From the NCBI GenBank assembly GCA_964390005.1, contig CAYMGM010000013.1:1-46286 (forward strand): a stretch of 46,286 nt of DNA. The letters run 5' to 3'. The position numbers and the translations under genes are program-made. Source of the stretch: CAYMGM01 sp964390005. Lineage in GTDB: Bacteria > Pseudomonadota > Alphaproteobacteria > UBA9219. The number at the start of each line of letters is the position of its first letter. Position 1 is the stretch's first letter. Below the pieces are notes generated by a model that worked only from the letters and a program-made list of their open reading frames with translations, made no database searches and was not told where the DNA came from. Shown piece by piece: positions 30,001 to 37,674 of the stretch.

Positions 30001-31323
30001 ATGACAAAACAGCCCGAATCGCCGGATAAGACCCCTGATCGTCGCCGCCAGAACCGCGGACGCCGTGCCGAAGATTTTCTGACGCCCAATTATCGCGATC
30101 TGATCGATGGCGCGGTCCAAGGCATTATGGTTCATACGAACTTCAAACCTTTGTATGTGAACAAGGCGTATGCGCAGCTTTTGGGCTATGACAGCCCAGA
30201 AGAAATGATGGCGCTGCCGTTGTTGCGTCCGCTGATTCCGCCCGAGTTGTGGCCGCAGGCTGAAACAAATTACAATGAAATGGTCTATGGCGACCTGAAG
30301 ACATCCTTTTCGCGGACGCGCGGCGTGCGCAAAGACGGGCATGAAATCTGGCTGTCGGTGACCCAGCGCGTGATCGATTGGCATGGAACGCCCGCCATTC
30401 AAGTCAACGCCTTTGACATTGGCCATCAAGTCGCGATGGAACAATTGATGCTGGATAACGAGCAGCTTTTGCGCGCGATGCTCGAGATTTTGCCTGTTCC
30501 TGTTTACATCGAGCGTCGCCGCGACAGCCGTCTTTTGTTTGTCAATCGCAAGACGTGTCTTCTTTTCCAGCAAAGCGCGGGGCCCTTGTTGCACGCCAAG
30601 GCCGTGTCGTTTTTTGTCGAGCCCGAAGATCATCAAAAACTACGCGGACTGATCGATGCCGTGCGCGATATCCGTGAGATCGAAGTGCAAATGCGTTCGG
30701 CACAGGGCCGCTCCTTTACGGCGGAAATGGCGGCGATTGTCATGGATTATGATGGCGAACCCGCCGTTCTGGTGTCGCTAAACGATATTTCGCAACGCAA
30801 GCAGTTGGAAGCCGAGCTGTTTCATCAAGCCAATACCGATGCGCTGACGGGCATCAACAATCGCCGCGCTTTTATGGTGAAAGCCGATCAAGAAATTCGC
30901 CGCGCGCAACGTTTTGGGCGTGCGTTGTCGGTGATGATGCTCGATTTGGACCATTTCAAACAAATCAACGATCGCTTAGGTCATGCGGCTGGCGATGCTG
31001 TTTTGGAAGGTACGGTTAAAGCCGCGCTGACCTGTCTGCGCGAAGCCGATGCGATTGGCCGTATGGGCGGCGAAGAGTTTGCCGTGATCTTGCCGGAAAC
31101 GCCGATTGAAGGGGCGCGCATGGTGGCCGAGCGTCTGCGTCAAGCGATTCAAGAGGCGACCATCGACGCCGGAACGGACGAGCCCGTTCATTGCACCACA
31201 AGCGTTGGGCTAGCTCAAATGATGGAGCAAGACAGCTCCATCGACGATCTTCTCCGTCGCGCGGACCGCGCGCTTTATCGGGCGAAGATGAAGGGGCGCA
31301 ATCGGACCGAAGTGGATGAGTAA
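30001..31323 (+). CDS. PAS-PAS diguanylate cyclase (GGDEF)
   Basis: Makes cyclic di-GMP. 440 residues from ATG 30001 (the frame is open further upstream, but no start there has support). Two PAS domains (about 35-150 and 155-265) come before a GGDEF domain: ALTGINNRRAF, DLDHFKQINDRLGHAAGD, active-site GGEEF (356-360) and a product-inhibition site READ (347-350) placed exactly five residues before it. The N-terminus is charged (TPDRRRQNRGRRAED). No membrane segment, so a soluble sensor. No Shine-Dalgarno; TATGAT ends 6 nt before the ATG, a possible leaderless start. Confidence 0.93.
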   Translation: MTKQPESPDKTPDRRRQNRGRRAEDFLTPNYRDLIDGAVQGIMVHTNFKPLYVNKAYAQLLGYDSPEEMMALPLLRPLIPPELWPQAETNYNEMVYGDLKTSFSRTRGVRKDGHEIWLSVTQRVIDWHGTPAIQVNAFDIGHQVAMEQLMLDNEQLLRAMLEILPVPVYIERRRDSRLLFVNRKTCLLFQQSAGPLLHAKAVSFFVEPEDHQKLRGLIDAVRDIREIEVQMRSAQGRSFTAEMAAIVMDYDGEPAVLVSLNDISQRKQLEAELFHQANTDALTGINNRRAFMVKADQEIRRAQRFGRALSVMMLDLDHFKQINDRLGHAAGDAVLEGTVKAALTCLREADAIGRMGGEEFAVILPETPIEGARMVAERLRQAIQEATIDAGTDEPVHCTTSVGLAQMMEQDSSIDDLLRRADRALYRAKMKGRNRTEVDE

Positions 31324-31340
31324 AAAAGATTGAGCCTTCA

Positions 31341-32300
31341 ATGCCCCGTATAACCCCTCAATGGAAACGCGCAGGCGCTCTGGTTTCGGGCGCGCTTTTA
31401 TCGTTGGCTTCTTTTGTCGTTTGGGCTCTTGGCGATGTTTTTACAAAATTGGCGGGGACCTCGGGCCTTCCCATCTTTTTGATCATCGGGATCGCGAGCT
31501 GGGCGAACGCTTTCTTTTTTCTTGCCGCCTATGCAGCGCCCGAAAAAAGACGCCGGATCTGGCCGTGCAGTTGGCGGCGACATGCCCTTCTTTTGTTGAT
31601 CGAGCTGATGGCGACCCCGCTCTGTGTCCTGTCTTTTACGCGCTTGCCTTTGACAACGGTTTACGCGGCGCTTTTTTTGTCGCCGCTTCTGATCTCGCTT
31701 TACGCTGCCGTGTTTATGCATGAGCCTTTTGGGCGTAAGCAACTTCAAGCCATTTTGCTGGGCTTTGTCGGTGTGATGATTGCGTTAAAACCTTCGGGTA
31801 CAGCGCTTTCGCGCGAAACGTTGGAAGGCTATGCAGCCTTGGCTGGGTTCGTGCTTCTTTTTGTTTGGTGCATGATCCTTTATCGCCGTTATCAAGATCT
31901 TGAAACGCCTGAAAACATGGCTTTTGCGCCTATCTTTTTCCGCGCAATTGTCTTTTTACCCCTTTATATCGGTTTGCTTGACGTCGCTTCGTGGCGGCAA
32001 GTTGTTTATACGGCGATTTCGGGCGTTTTGACGGGCGTTGGCACGTTGTTAATGGCGCGTGCCTATCAAAAAGCGCCTGCCGCTGTCGTCTCCCCCTTTC
32101 ACTATAGCCAAATCATCGTTGGCGGCGTAGCGGGTTATTTGCTGTGGGGGGACCGACCCAGCTTGTTTCTTGTCGGTGGTTCGTTGCTGGTTGTTGCCTC
32201 GGGCCTTCTCATCGCCCGCGATGCGCACCAAAAAGACCAAGGAAAGCCCCGCGATCATGACACTTTGAACAAGAAGGCTTCTTATGAAGAAACCGTCTAA
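31341..32300 (+). CDS. DMT/EamA-family transporter, copy 1
   Basis: Inner-membrane exporter or importer of small metabolites; substrate unknown. 319 residues, about ten hydrophobic helices in two EamA halves (first around residues 10-140, second around 155-295). LASFVVWALGDVFTKLAGTSGLP at the start and PLTTVYAALFLSPLLISLYAAVF are close to the next gene. The second EamA copy overlaps its 3-prime end by 17 bp, so the two form a tandem pair and might act as a heteromer. Confidence 0.88.
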   Translation: MPRITPQWKRAGALVSGALLSLASFVVWALGDVFTKLAGTSGLPIFLIIGIASWANAFFFLAAYAAPEKRRRIWPCSWRRHALLLLIELMATPLCVLSFTRLPLTTVYAALFLSPLLISLYAAVFMHEPFGRKQLQAILLGFVGVMIALKPSGTALSRETLEGYAALAGFVLLFVWCMILYRRYQDLETPENMAFAPIFFRAIVFLPLYIGLLDVASWRQVVYTAISGVLTGVGTLLMARAYQKAPAAVVSPFHYSQIIVGGVAGYLLWGDRPSLFLVGGSLLVVASGLLIARDAHQKDQGKPRDHDTLNKKASYEETV

Positions 32301-33204
32301 TCTCCTTCAAGGGGCCCTTTTGTCGCTTGCTGCTTTCTCGCTTTGGTCTTTAGCGGATGCCTTTACAAAACTGTCAGGCACGTCGGGGCTTTCCGTGCCT
32401 GTTATTGTCGGGATTGCCAGCTGGGCCAATGCGATTGTTTTTTTGGCAGCCTATAGCGGTAAAGAGCGGCGCAAAAAGCTTTGGCCTCAAAGTTGGAAGC
32501 GACATGGCTTGTTGCTTGGGACTGGATTGGTCTCTTCACAGCTTTATGTGCTGGCCTTTTCTCTTTTGCCTTTGACAACCGTTTATATCGGATTGTTTTT
32601 GTCGCCTTTGGTGATTTCGCTCGGCGCGGCCCTGTTTATGGGCGAATCGCTGAAGCCGCGGCAGGTCTTTTTCATTTTGCTTGGCTTTTGTGGCGTCGTT
32701 CTTGCGCTGAACCCTTTTGCCGCCCCTGAAGGCCCGTCAGCCGTGACCAAAGGCTATGGCGCCCTTGCTGGCTATGTTTTGCTTTTTAGTTTGCTGATGT
32801 TGCTTTGTCGGCGCTTTCAAAACCGAGAGACTGCCGAAAGCTTGGCTTTTGTGCCTGTTTTTTTGCGCGCTATTGTTTTTATGCCCTTTTATCTTGGCCT
32901 GTTGGGGCAAGTCACGGCGCTTCAGGCTTGCTACACGGCGCTATCGGGGATTTTGTCGGGGCTGGGCATGCTGTTGATTGCCAAAGCCTATCAACGGGCT
33001 CCGGCGGCCATCGTTTCGCCCTTTCATTACAGCCAGATGATTTCGGGCGGCTTGCTGGGCTATTGGTTTTGGAATGATAAGCCAAGCCTGTCGCTTATCG
33101 CTGGAAGCGCGCTCATTATCCTTTCGGGTCTGTGCGTTGCGCACGAAGCCCACCGGCAAGGCTTGCAGGAAGAAGCGTCGGCAACAAATCCGTCTTTACT
33201 CTGA
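32284..33204 (+). CDS. DMT/EamA-family transporter, copy 2
   Basis: 306 residues, ten helices, plainly a paralogue of the preceding gene (LWSLADAFTKLSGTSGLS, GIASWANA, PLTTVYIGLFLSPLVISLGAALFMGE, YQRAPAAIVSPFHYSQMI). The gene start lies inside the end of copy 1 (17-bp overlap), which suggests an old tandem duplication. Its last 9 bp overlap the convergent IalB-like gene. Confidence 0.88.
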   Translation: MKKPSNLLQGALLSLAAFSLWSLADAFTKLSGTSGLSVPVIVGIASWANAIVFLAAYSGKERRKKLWPQSWKRHGLLLGTGLVSSQLYVLAFSLLPLTTVYIGLFLSPLVISLGAALFMGESLKPRQVFFILLGFCGVVLALNPFAAPEGPSAVTKGYGALAGYVLLFSLLMLLCRRFQNRETAESLAFVPVFLRAIVFMPFYLGLLGQVTALQACYTALSGILSGLGMLLIAKAYQRAPAAIVSPFHYSQMISGGLLGYWFWNDKPSLSLIAGSALIILSGLCVAHEAHRQGLQEEASATNPSLL

Positions 33205-33951
33205 AAGAAGCTTTTTTAAATCGGCTGACGACGGTACGCCGCCCTTGGGGGCCGCTTCTTTCTTTTTCACTGTTTTGGGCGCGGTCGCGGCTTTTGCGGT
33301 TTCTTTTTTGGCGACCGGTTTTTTGGCGGCAGGCTCGGCCTTGGCCTTCGCAGGCGCTTCTTTCTTCACCGGCGCGGCTTTGGGCAGACCGGGGATCTGA
33401 ACGCTACAAGCCTTGCTCATGGCGGTATAGGCCGCGTCTGCGCCCTTCAAAGCGACGGTATCGGCAATGGGGGTCCCCGCCACGCTGGTACCGCTGATCG
33501 CCAAGCTCGCGGCGCTACGGATCGCCAAGGCCAGCGCATGATCCGTTGCGGAGTCGCGCGACCAAGCCGTGTCGTTTTGCGTAAAAAGGTTAAATTGTTT
33601 GCTGCCGATGTTGATGTTGACATCGGTTGCAGCTTTAAACTTGGTCCCAGCCGAATAGCTGACGACATCGGTTGTGTTTTCGCCGGGGCGGTGCGTAATC
33701 ATCAAGACCACATTGCCGCGCTTTGCCTTTTTGGCCGCGCCTTTGGCTTCAGGAGCTTTGGCCGTGATAGACATATAGCAAACGTTATGGTTACCGTCGG
33801 CCATTTTATAGGCGGTCCAATAGCCAAACTTACCCAATTCTGCGGGCGCCGCGAAGGCCGGCGTCAGGGGAAGGCCCCCTAAAACGACAGAAAGAGCGAA
33901 AACGGACACACCCTTGGTAAGGCGCGTCAGGAAGCGAGACGAATCAAACAT
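33196..33951 (-). CDS. IalB-like secreted protein with Lys/Ala-rich tail
   Basis: 251 residues from ATG 33951. A clear signal peptide (SRFLTRLTKGVSVFALSVVLGG...PAFA, cleavage near residue 35) is followed by a domain like the invasion-associated locus B family: GYWTAYKMADGNHNVCYMSITAKAP, later VVLMITHRPGE, FNLFTQNDTAWSRD and KACSV, with the two Cys expected in that family. The C-terminus (about 200-240) is rich in Lys, Ala, Pro. The frame is open upstream into ihfB, but 33951 is chosen because it starts the signal peptide. A palindrome covers its ribosome site (33956-33971). Confidence 0.8.
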   Translation of the reverse strand: MFDSSRFLTRLTKGVSVFALSVVLGGLPLTPAFAAPAELGKFGYWTAYKMADGNHNVCYMSITAKAPEAKGAAKKAKRGNVVLMITHRPGENTTDVVSYSAGTKFKAATDVNINIGSKQFNLFTQNDTAWSRDSATDHALALAIRSAASLAISGTSVAGTPIADTVALKGADAAYTAMSKACSVQIPGLPKAAPVKKEAPAKAKAEPAAKKPVAKKETAKAATAPKTVKKKEAAPKGGVPSSADLKKLLSE

Positions 33952-33955
33952 GATC

Positions 33956-33971
33956 AAAGAGATACCTCTTT
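33956..33971 (-). promoter_or_regulatory. Hairpin over the Shine-Dalgarno of the IalB-like gene
   Basis: On the minus strand AAAGAG-gtat-CTCTTT is a perfect 6-bp stem, 5 nt before the ATG, and its left arm contains the AGAGG that would serve as ribosome site. Translation may need unfolding of this stem. Confidence 0.4.
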
Positions 33972-34016
33972 GCGGCTGGATCTGTCCACCCTTTGAAAGA
34001 AGGGACGGTGTTCTTT

Positions 34017-34313
34017 TTAGTCTTCGGCGCCCGTGCCGCCATTCAAACGATCGCGCAATTGCTTGCCCGTTTTGAAAAACGGCACGCATTTTTCAGCGAC
34101 ATCAACGACATCGCCTGTGCGGGGGTTGCGGCCAGTGCGCGCGCCGCGATATTTCACCGAAAAAGCGCCAAAACCGCGCAATTCGACCCGATGGCCGCGT
34201 GCCAAAGCATTAGAAATTTCGCCGAAAACGGTTCCGACGATACGTTCAATATCGCGTTGGAGAAGATGCGGATATTTTTCTGCAAGACGCAAAATAAGGT
34301 CAGATTTTGTCAT
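34017..34313 (-). CDS. ihfB: Integration host factor beta subunit
   Basis: DNA-bending protein of the HU/IHF family. 98 residues: MTKSDLILRLAEKYPHLLQRDIERIVGTVFGEISNALARG, the ELRGFGAFSVKYRGARTGRNPRTGD beta-arm with the DNA-intercalating Pro, and FKTGKQLRDRLNG at the end. The RGFGAF and RNP motifs are typical; the N-terminus matches IHF beta better than HU. A GGAG site lies 11 nt before the ATG. The alpha subunit is not in the window. Confidence 0.95.
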   Translation of the reverse strand: MTKSDLILRLAEKYPHLLQRDIERIVGTVFGEISNALARGHRVELRGFGAFSVKYRGARTGRNPRTGDVVDVAEKCVPFFKTGKQLRDRLNGGTGAED

Positions 34314-34464
34314 GTGAGCGCGCTCCAGAAAAGGTGAAAAGGCTCAAAGAAACTGAGTCTTTGATCTATTTCACAAAAGTCTGCCAAAGCTATCGCCCCA
34401 CGTCAAGTCTGCGGGGAGCTTTTGTGGCCTTTTTTTTGGAAGAACACAACTTCATCAAAGATAT

Positions 34465-34685
34465 GCCCGGGCTGGGCCCGGGGTCCTCTGTTGGGGCTCA
34501 TCTGCAACCCCATGGGTATGCGCCTGTCTGCTTGAGAGGGTGGCACAACGCCTCTTCGTCATCCCCGCGGCTTGTCGCGCCGACGCGCGGGGAGGATGAA
34601 AGAGGGGGGGCAGGTGGTGCAGAATCTTACCGCATACCTCTATGAAATTGATGAGCCCAAACAGAAGGCTGCGGGCCCAGCCCGC
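34465..34685. repeat. Composite inverted repeat element (copies B and C with core)
   Basis: Copy B (34465-34522, gcccgggctgggcccggg ... tgggtatgcg) and copy C (34630-34685, ccgcatac ... gcgggcccagcccgc) are in opposite orientation and flank a core with a CCCCGCG...CGCGGGG palindrome, a run of G, and agaatctta. The core is similar to bases 31-98 of the window, where the right-hand copy is copy A. This gives a mirror-symmetric element of about 220 bp. Confidence 0.7.
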
Positions 34686-34722
34686 AAAAAACCGTGGAAA
34701 GGTTTCCCCTTCCACGGTTTTC
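34686..34722 (-). terminator. Terminator of groESL, distal copy
   Basis: On the minus strand AAAACCGTGGAAGG pairs with CCTTTCCACGG, followed by six T. Identical to the proximal copy at 34817-34853, exactly 131 bp away. Confidence 0.9.
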
Positions 34723-34816
34723 TTGTTCTTGGCAGCAAATCTTTTGTTTCAGAACGTTTCCGCATACCCAAGGGGTTGCAGATGAGCCCAAACAGAGGGC
34801 TGCGGGCCCAGCCCGC

Positions 34817-34853
34817 AAAAAACCGTGGAAAGGTTTCCCCTTCCACGGTTTTC
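34817..34853 (-). terminator. Terminator of groESL, proximal copy
   Basis: Same stem, CCGTGGAAGG with CCTTTCCACGG and six T on the minus strand, about 95 nt after the groEL stop. The second copy gives back-up termination. Confidence 0.9.
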
Positions 34854-34947
34854 TTGTTCTTGGCAGCAAACCTTTTGTTTCAGAACGTCTCCGCATACCC
34901 AAGGGGTTGCAGAGGAGCCTAAACAGAAGGCCGCGGGGCCACCCCGC

Positions 34948-36591
34948 TTAGAAGTCCATGCCGCCCATGCCGCCCATGTCACCGGCGCCGCCAGCGGGCG
35001 GGGCCTTCTTTTCGGGCTTGTCGGCGATCATCGCTTCCGTCGTGATGAGGAGAGCGGCAACCGAAGCCGCGTTTTCCAAAGCCACGCGGACAACCTTGGT
35101 CGGATCGACGATACCGGCCTTGAGCATGTCCACATAATCGCCCTTCTGTGCATCGTAGCCAAAGCTGGTGTCTTTCTGTTCCAGCAAGCGGCCAACGATG
35201 ATCGAGCCATCGACGCCAGCGTTTTCGGCAATGCGACGGATGGGGGCTTCCAGCGCCTTGCGGACGATGTCAACGCCGCGGCGTTGGTCGTCATTGGCAA
35301 CCTTGACCTTTTCGATCGCGCGGATGGCGTACAGAAGCGCCGTGCCGCCGCCAGCGACGATGCCTTCTTCAACGGCAGCGCGCGTGGCGTGCATCGCGTC
35401 ATCAACGCGATCCTTGCGTTCCTTCACTTCGACTTCCGTCGCGCCGCCGACGCGGATGACGGCAACGCCGCCAGCCAGCTTGGCCAGACGTTCTTGGAGC
35501 TTTTCGCGGTCGTAGTCAGAGGTCGTCGTTTCGATCTGCTGACGGATCTGCGCGCAGCGAGCTTCAATGTCTTTCTTCTTGCCAGCGCCGTCGATGATCG
35601 TTGTGTTGTCCTTGTCGATGCGGACTTTCTTGGCGGTGCCGAGCATGCCGATTTCGACATTTTCAAGCTTGATGCCCAGATCTTCGGAGATGACCTGGCC
35701 GCCCGTGAGGATCGCCATGTCTTCCAGCATCGCTTTGCGACGGTCGCCAAAGCCGGGGGCTTTGACAGCCGCGACCTTCAGGCCGCCGCGCAGCTTGTTG
35801 ACAACCAGCGTTGCCAAGGCTTCGCCTTCAACTTCTTCGGCCACGATCAGAAGCGGCTTGCCCGACTGGACAACGGCTTCGAGAACAGGCAGCAAAGGCT
35901 GCAAGCCCGACAGCTTCTTTTCGTGGAAAAGGATGTAGGGGCTTTCCAGCTCGCACACCATCTTTTCGGCGTTCGTGACAAAGTACGGCGACAGATAGCC
36001 GCGGTCGAACTGCATGCCTTCGACGACGTCAAGCTCGGTTTCGAGGCTCTTGTTCTCTTCGATGGTGATCGGGGATTCGTGGCCGACTTTCTGCATCGCT
36101 TGCGCGATCATGTCGCCGATTTCCTTGTCGCCATTGGCCGAGATCGTGCCAACCTGCGCGATTTCCGCGTTGCTAGCGACTTTCTTCGAACGGGCTTTGA
36201 TGTCGTCAACGATCTTTTCGACCGCCGCTTCAATGCCGCGCTTCAGGTCCATCGGGTTCATGCCAGCGGCCACGGCTTTCACGCCTTCCGACGCGATGGC
36301 GCGGGCCAAAACGGTCGCTGTCGTGGTGCCGTCGCCTGCGCGGTCAACCGTCTTGCTGGCGACTTCGCGGACCATCTGAGCGCCCATGTTTTCAAAAGCG
36401 TCCGACAGTTCGATTTCTTTCGCAACCGTGACGCCGTCTTTGGTCACGCGCGGCGCGCCAAAGCTTTTTTGAATGACGACGTTGCGGCCTTTCGGGCCCA
36501 GCGTGACGCTGACCGCGTCAGCCAACACATTGACGCCACGCATCATGCCTTCGCGGGCCTTGAGCGAGAAACGCAATTCTTTAGCAGCCAT
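34948..36591 (-). CDS. groEL: Chaperonin GroEL (60 kDa)
   Basis: Double-ring ATP-driven protein-folding machine. 547 residues, full length: MAAKELRFSLKAREGMMRGVNVLADAVSVTLGPKGRNVV at the start, DGTTTATVLARAI (about 87-99), GAGMNPMDLKRG-type segment, AGGGTALLYA region with GGVAVIRVGGATEVEVKERKDRVDDA, and the Gly-Met-rich tail GDMGGMGGMDF. A GGAAG site precedes the ATG. Lies 53 bp after groES. Controlled with groES by CIRCE and the heat-type promoter at 37062-37090. Confidence 0.98.
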   Translation of the reverse strand: MAAKELRFSLKAREGMMRGVNVLADAVSVTLGPKGRNVVIQKSFGAPRVTKDGVTVAKEIELSDAFENMGAQMVREVASKTVDRAGDGTTTATVLARAIASEGVKAVAAGMNPMDLKRGIEAAVEKIVDDIKARSKKVASNAEIAQVGTISANGDKEIGDMIAQAMQKVGHESPITIEENKSLETELDVVEGMQFDRGYLSPYFVTNAEKMVCELESPYILFHEKKLSGLQPLLPVLEAVVQSGKPLLIVAEEVEGEALATLVVNKLRGGLKVAAVKAPGFGDRRKAMLEDMAILTGGQVISEDLGIKLENVEIGMLGTAKKVRIDKDNTTIIDGAGKKKDIEARCAQIRQQIETTTSDYDREKLQERLAKLAGGVAVIRVGGATEVEVKERKDRVDDAMHATRAAVEEGIVAGGGTALLYAIRAIEKVKVANDDQRRGVDIVRKALEAPIRRIAENAGVDGSIIVGRLLEQKDTSFGYDAQKGDYVDMLKAGIVDPTKVVRVALENAASVAALLITTEAMIADKPEKKAPPAGGAGDMGGMGGMDF

Positions 36592-36644
36592 AGGAAACTT
36601 CCTTTCAGGTGTTGTGTTTTATGTTCTTTGGTAAGGGCCGCGGC

Positions 36645-36947
36645 TTATTTCTTTTTGCCGCCTTCGATGATGCCCATGATGTCGGACTCTTTCATGATCA
36701 GCAGGTCTTCGCCGCCGATCTTGACTTCCGTGCCCGACCATTTGCCAAACAGGATACGGTCGCCTTCTTTCACATCGAGGGCGACGATTTTGCCTTGTTC
36801 GTCACGCGCGCCGGGGCCCACAGCGACGACTTCGCCTTCTTGCGGCTTTTCCTTGGCGGTGTCGGGGATGATGATGCCGCCAGCCGTACGGGATTCGCTT
36901 TCCACGCGACGCACGACGACGCGATCATGCAAAGGACGGAATTTCAT
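36645..36947 (-). CDS. groES: Co-chaperonin GroES (10 kDa)
   Basis: Lid of the GroEL ring. 100 residues: MKFRPLHDRVVVRRVESESRTAGGIIIPDTAKEKPQEGEVVAVGPGARDEQG contains the mobile loop (about 17-34), then FGKWSGTEVKIGGEDLLIMKESDIMGII. First gene of the groESL unit. A GGAGC site lies before the ATG. Confidence 0.98.
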   Translation of the reverse strand: MKFRPLHDRVVVRRVESESRTAGGIIIPDTAKEKPQEGEVVAVGPGARDEQGKIVALDVKEGDRILFGKWSGTEVKIGGEDLLIMKESDIMGIIEGGKKK

Positions 36948-37033
36948 TGGTCATGCTCCATAAAAAGAATGAAGGGGAACTTTTGTTCCGGCTCCGGTTA
37001 CAATAGAGGCCCACTGGCCCCTCGCTGGGGGTT

Positions 37034-37060
37034 TTAGCACTCCTGTCCCCAGAGTGCTAA
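37034..37060 (-). promoter_or_regulatory. CIRCE operator (HrcA binding site)
   Basis: TTAGCACTC-N9-GAGTGCTAA, a perfect match to the CIRCE consensus, between the promoter and groES. This is the operator of the heat-shock repressor HrcA. hrcA itself is not in the window. Confidence 0.97.
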
Positions 37061-37061
37061 T

Positions 37062-37090
37062 GATCTAGGGGCCCGAAAGCCGGGATTCAA
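37062..37090 (-). promoter_or_regulatory. groESL promoter, sigma70 or heat-shock sigma type
   Basis: On the minus strand TTGAAT (plus 37085-37090) and TAGATC (plus 37062-37067) are 17 bp apart, just upstream of CIRCE. The longer match CTTGAA...CCCCTAGA (spacer 14) also resembles sigma32 promoters, so dual control by RpoH and HrcA is possible. Confidence 0.65.
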
Positions 37091-37119
37091 GAGTTGTGAA
37101 CAACTTTTTTAAGAGATTT

Positions 37120-37665
37120 TTAGTCTTTGGGCGGCGCGGCGCAGTTGGCCACGCGCGGGGAATAGCCTAATGAGTTGATAAACTTCAATAAATCTTTCGG
37201 ATCCAGCACAACCGAGGCGTCATTGCGCAGCGGGTGATAGGCCACATGGGGGGCCGCCATCATGCTTTCGTCCAGCACAACGCGGACGCGCCGCTCAATA
37301 TCGTTGATCAAAGCGAAAGGCGTGACCGATCCCGGCGTAATATCCAGGATCTCTTGCATTAAATCCGGTTTGCCAAAAGACAGACGCCCGCTATCCAGCC
37401 GTTTTTCCAACGCGCCGAGATTGGCCCGCAAGGCACCGGGCATGACAACCAGCCACAGGTCTCCCGTTTTGCTTTTTAAAAACAGGTTCTTACAGCCGAC
37501 AGCCGGAAGATGCTCTTCGATGTCGAGGCCTTCTTCGACGGTGAAAACCGGGCGGTGCCAAAAGGTTTCATACGAAATGCTAAGCGAATCCAAATAGGCA
37601 AACAAGCGCGCTTCAGGGCCAGGCGTTGCAGGCGGAAGACAGAAAGGAGCCGCTAAAGAAGACAT
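37120..37665 (-). CDS. Prolyl-tRNA editing protein, YbaK/ProX family
   Basis: Trans-acting deacylase that clears mischarged tRNA-Pro (Ala-tRNA-Pro in the ProX type). 181 residues: HRPVFTVEEGLDIEEHLPAVGCKNLFLKSKTGDLWLVVMPG (described as about residues 37-77) is the PrdX/ProX motif with the conserved Lys, followed by LGSxRLSFGKPDLM and LDPKDLLKFINSLG. It starts 9 nt after the stop of the outer-membrane gene, so the two may be cotranscribed. Confidence 0.85.
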   Translation of the reverse strand: MSSLAAPFCLPPATPGPEARLFAYLDSLSISYETFWHRPVFTVEEGLDIEEHLPAVGCKNLFLKSKTGDLWLVVMPGALRANLGALEKRLDSGRLSFGKPDLMQEILDITPGSVTPFALINDIERRVRVVLDESMMAAPHVAYHPLRNDASVVLDPKDLLKFINSLGYSPRVANCAAPPKD

Positions 37666-37674
37666 AACAACCTG

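Larger units (their letters stand above)
34314..34947. other. Repeat-rich intergenic block between ihfB and groEL
   Basis: No believable gene in 634 bp. It holds one ccgcatac repeat in plus orientation (34465-34522), a 107-bp core with a REP-like palindrome, three copies in minus orientation (34630-34685, 34760-34816, 34891-34947), and a 131-bp tandem repeat with two groEL terminators. Open frames here (on both strands, repeating the same peptides) are products of the repeats. The first part, 34330-34460, holds the region upstream of ihfB. Confidence 0.75.
34651..34947. repeat. 131-bp tandem repeat, 2.3 copies
   Basis: Units begin at 34651, 34782 and 34913 (third copy truncated at the groEL stop). 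Within the two full units only a few bases differ. Each holds a ccgcatac repeat, a GCGGGCCCAGCCCGC palindrome and an intrinsic terminator for the minus strand. Recent duplication is likely. Confidence 0.85.

Noticed and set aside
33952..34089. 46-residue N-terminal extension of the IalB-like protein
   Set aside because: It would overlap ihfB and bury the signal peptide; the start at 33951 places the signal peptide at the N-terminus.
34572..34951. Several open frames of 68-116 codons on both strands after groEL
   Set aside because: They read the same peptides again and again because they lie in the 131-bp tandem repeat and its terminators.
34825..36963. 712-codon open frame on the plus strand across groEL/groES
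   Set aside because: It is antisense to two certain genes; its length comes from the GC-rich codon bias of groEL, and the peptide has no recognisable domain.
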